Source of the DNA: Oscillospiraceae bacterium
GTDB taxonomy: Bacteria > Bacillota > Clostridia > Oscillospirales > Oscillospiraceae
Assembly: GCA_021205585.1 (NCBI GenBank)
Contig: JAJPXI010000050.1
Location: 1-15,254, forward strand
Direction: 5' to 3'
Length of the DNA stretch: 15,254 nucleotides
Numbering within the stretch: the stretch's first letter is position 1; every line of letters starts with the position of its first letter. This document shows positions 13,455 to 15,254 of the stretch, in pieces. Below the pieces are notes generated by a model. It had not been told where the DNA came from. It made no database searches and saw only the letters and a list, made by a program, of their open reading frames with translations. The position numbers and the translations under genes are program-made.

Positions 13455-14453
13455 CTAACTCCGAGATAATGACAATCTCGGCATTATCCCAACCGTTTCA
13501 GAAGATGCTCCATTATTAGTAAACCGCCACCATCCTGCCGCGCCAATCATCGCAGCATTATCCGTAGAATATTTCAAGCTTGGAAATACCACTTCGGTTT
13601 TTCCTAAAGAACCGTCACTTAGCAAAGCTCTCAGAACTGGACTTTTAGAAACACCTCCGACTATGATTGCACTCTTAGGCCCATACTCTTTTACCGCTTT
13701 CTTAAGTTTTACCGTCAACACTTCCATACAGGCAGCCACAAATGATGCCGCAATATCTTCCTTTACAATATCGCCTTTTTCAATTTGCCTCCGCACAGCA
13801 GACTTCAGGCCGGAAAAAGAAAAGTCATAACCGTCTTTTATAATTGGCCGGGGAAAGGAATATGTCTCCTTCCCAACTGCGGCCAAACGGTCTATCACCG
13901 GCCCTCCAGGATATTGAAAGCCCAGCTCTCGGGCGACCTTATCATACGCTTCTCCCACAGAATCATCCCGCGTCGTTCCCAGCAATTTATACTTGCCTCG
14001 TTCCGCAGCATATATAAGCATACAATGTCCACCTGATACAAGGAGATATACAGCCGGAAACTCTATCTTCGCGCCATCCAATTCTGCCGAAAATATATGC
14101 CCTTCCAGATGGTTCACTGCGACAAGCGGCTTCTCCCATCCCAATGCAAACGCTTTAGCAGCAGAAATCCCTACGGCCAGACACCCCGGCAACCCCGGGC
14201 CTGCCGTAACCGCTACAGCTTCAATCTCCTTCTGGCTTATCCCCGCTGTATTCAATGCTTCACTTACCACGCCGTTTATAGCTGTCACATGCTGTTTACA
14301 CGCAATCCCCGGAACCACTCCTCCCCATTTGGCATGTATCGCAATCTGACTGGCCACTACTGATGAATATACTTTATAACTTTCACCCACTACCGCAGCC
14401 GCTGTTTCATCACAAGACGTCTCTATCGACAACAATATCTTTTCATTTATCAT
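13455..14453 (-). CDS. tsaD: TsaD, tRNA N6-adenosine threonylcarbamoyltransferase
   Basis: TsaD transfers the threonylcarbamoyl group from TC-AMP to A37 of ANN-reading tRNAs. The 332-residue protein contains SIETSCDETAAAVV, GPGLPGCLAVG, the metal-binding His115/His119 in NHLEGH, LLVSGGH, DDSVGEAYDKVARELG, FSFSGLKSAV and Asp298-Asn299 (TDNAAMIG). Differences from the usual consensus include GGVVPGIACKQH instead of GGVVPEIASRxH and GGVSKSPVLR instead of GGVAANxxLR. The active-site ligands remain, so it should work. I chose ATG 14453 over an upstream TTG because AGAGG lies nine bases ahead. It overlaps the end of tsaC by 11 bases. Confidence 0.95.
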   Translation of the reverse strand: MINEKILLSIETSCDETAAAVVGESYKVYSSVVASQIAIHAKWGGVVPGIACKQHVTAINGVVSEALNTAGISQKEIEAVAVTAGPGLPGCLAVGISAAKAFALGWEKPLVAVNHLEGHIFSAELDGAKIEFPAVYLLVSGGHCMLIYAAERGKYKLLGTTRDDSVGEAYDKVARELGFQYPGGPVIDRLAAVGKETYSFPRPIIKDGYDFSFSGLKSAVRRQIEKGDIVKEDIAASFVAACMEVLTVKLKKAVKEYGPKSAIIVGGVSKSPVLRALLSDGSLGKTEVVFPSLKYSTDNAAMIGAAGWWRFTNNGASSETVGIMPRLSLSRS

Positions 14454-15090
14454 TACGCAAGAACCTCTCAATCTCTGTTTTTGATATGATCCCTTCTCTC
14501 TCTATCATTGGCTTTGAGAGATTAACGTTTACAAGCGTAGATGGCGCACCGCTTAATATTCCCCCATCAATTGAAAGATCCGGCATAATCGCCAAGCTAT
14601 CCATCGCCGCTTTTAGAGTATGGGGCGTCTTTTCCCCGTGCCGATTAGCGCTCGTCATAAGCAAAGGGCCAAGTTTTCTTGCTATCTCCTGAATAAATAA
14701 GTAATCCGGCACACGCACGGCCACCTCGACCCGGCCTTTCAGCCAATCAACATTGTTCTGAAAAACGCCGCAAGCCAACGTCAGTGCTCCCGGCCAAAAT
14801 GTTTGTGCTAAAATGCGCGCTTTATCATTCCAAACAAGTGGCAGCTCATTTTCCGCCTGCCTCCAATCCGCAACAACAATCGGAAGATTTTGGTTGAACG
14901 GCCGCTGCTTCATCTTAAATATTTTCTGAATGGCCTGCGGAAACATTGGCATACAAATCAAACCATAAACCGTATCTGTCGGCGACAAAACCACTCCACC
15001 ATTGCGCAAAACAGACACCGCTTGTTCGACCAGTTTTTCAATATTTGACTCGTCGATAAGGCTCTCACAATTTTGCTCAACATTGTCCAT
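14443..15090 (-). CDS. tsaC: TsaC/Sua5-family L-threonylcarbamoyladenylate synthase
   Basis: This enzyme makes threonylcarbamoyl-AMP from threonine, bicarbonate and ATP, the first step of t6A formation. The 215-residue protein is a single YrdC domain without the extra Sua5 C-terminal domain. Motifs are SPTDTVYGL (36-44), KMKQRP (59-64, the KxR nucleotide-binding region), WPGALTL (99-105), RVP (126-128), TSAN (146-149) and SGAPSTLVN (180-188). I chose the ATG at 15090, because the in-frame extension to 15228 runs through the promoter. It is the first gene of tsaC-tsaD-tsaE-tsaB. As I recall, this order differs from the tsaE-tsaB-rimI-tsaD cluster common in Gram-positive bacteria. Confidence 0.93.
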   Translation of the reverse strand: MDNVEQNCESLIDESNIEKLVEQAVSVLRNGGVVLSPTDTVYGLICMPMFPQAIQKIFKMKQRPFNQNLPIVVADWRQAENELPLVWNDKARILAQTFWPGALTLACGVFQNNVDWLKGRVEVAVRVPDYLFIQEIARKLGPLLMTSANRHGEKTPHTLKAAMDSLAIMPDLSIDGGILSGAPSTLVNVNLSKPMIEREGIISKTEIERFLRNDK

Positions 15091-15135
15091 CCATCTCACC
15101 ACGCCTTCCCGCTTTCCCCGCAATTTCGATTTTAC

Positions 15136-15164
15136 ATTATAAGTCGTGTTTTCATAGATGTCAA
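15136..15164 (-). promoter_or_regulatory. tsaC: Consensus SigA promoter of the tsaCDEB operon
   Basis: TTGACA (15164-15159), a 17-base spacer and TATAAT (15141-15136) on the minus strand: perfect boxes and spacing. It lies about 45 bases upstream of the tsaC start. Confidence 0.92.
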
Positions 15165-15174
15165 GGATAATCAG

Positions 15175-15188
15175 TTTCCGTACGGAAA
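15175..15188. promoter_or_regulatory. Perfect palindrome upstream of the tsaC promoter
   Basis: TTTCCGTACGGAAA is a 14-bp perfect palindrome 11 bases upstream of the -35 box. It could be a regulator binding site. No regulator gene is next to it in the window. Confidence 0.4.
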
Positions 15189-15214
15189 TGCGGTGTCTGG
15201 CCCTCAATTTCCAA

Positions 15215-15254
15215 AGTAAACGCAACACCCGGCATTTGATATGTTGCGTTTACT
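15215..15254. repeat. 13-bp inverted repeat at the window edge
   Basis: AGTAAACGCAACA (15215-15227) and TGTTGCGTTTACT (15242-15254) are perfect complements around a 14-base centre. The right arm is cut by the window end, so the repeat may be longer. It could be an operator, a hairpin or the end of a mobile element. Confidence 0.6.

Noticed and set aside
1..15254. CRISPR array, prophage or tRNA-anchored integration site
   Set aside because: No regularly spaced direct repeats, integrase, phage genes or tRNA-like cloverleaf with a CCA end were seen. The repeats are hairpin modules at irregular distances.

Overview
The window looks like a chromosomal segment from a high-GC Gram-positive gut Clostridium, probably an Oscillospiraceae relative (Flavonifractor/Lawsonibacter-like). 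I infer this from the protein style, strong GGAGG-type ribosome binding sites, TTG/GTG starts and the rbgA-rnhB-yraN and tig-clpP gene orders. Thirteen protein genes are supported. I found no tRNA, rRNA or CRISPR.

Layout. Positions 1-177 hold a hairpin-rich intergenic repeat. From 186 to 4737 four minus-strand housekeeping genes follow: clpP, trigger factor (tig), a metallophosphoesterase and threonine synthase (thrC). From 4848 to 6690 lies the tightly overlapping minus-strand operon rbgA-rnhB-yraN, driven by a consensus promoter. From 6709 to 8466 a cation diffusion facilitator gene lies between two copies of a MITE-like element, and one copy supplies the gene's last codons and stop. From 8467 to 12078 there is an accessory cassette: a DhaS-like TetR regulator, a radical SAM enzyme, and a divergently transcribed full-length homologue of that enzyme that has lost its iron-sulfur cysteines. 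Between the divergent pair are two 22-bp operators of the form GGACA-N12-TGTCC, each just upstream of a promoter. From 12329 to 15090 there is a visibly AT-richer operon, tsaC-tsaD-tsaE-tsaB, encoding the whole bacterial t6A tRNA-modification machinery. It has its own consensus promoter and palindromes upstream.

How the parts work together. ClpP and trigger factor act in protein quality control and nascent-chain folding. RbgA acts in 50S ribosome assembly. RNase HII removes ribonucleotides from DNA. ThrC completes threonine synthesis. TsaC uses threonine to make threonylcarbamoyl-AMP, which TsaD, TsaB and TsaE transfer to A37 of ANN-decoding tRNAs.

The most novel candidate is the regulator / radical SAM / cysteine-less partner cassette. 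The two enzymes align from the N-terminal helical domain to the C-terminal region. The partner is missing about 16 residues exactly where the CxxxCxxC loop should be. The operator layout suggests activation of both genes by the TetR-type protein. Also notable are the mosaic hairpin repeats, which sit directly after stop codons, nest in one another, and show a paired compensatory change between copies.
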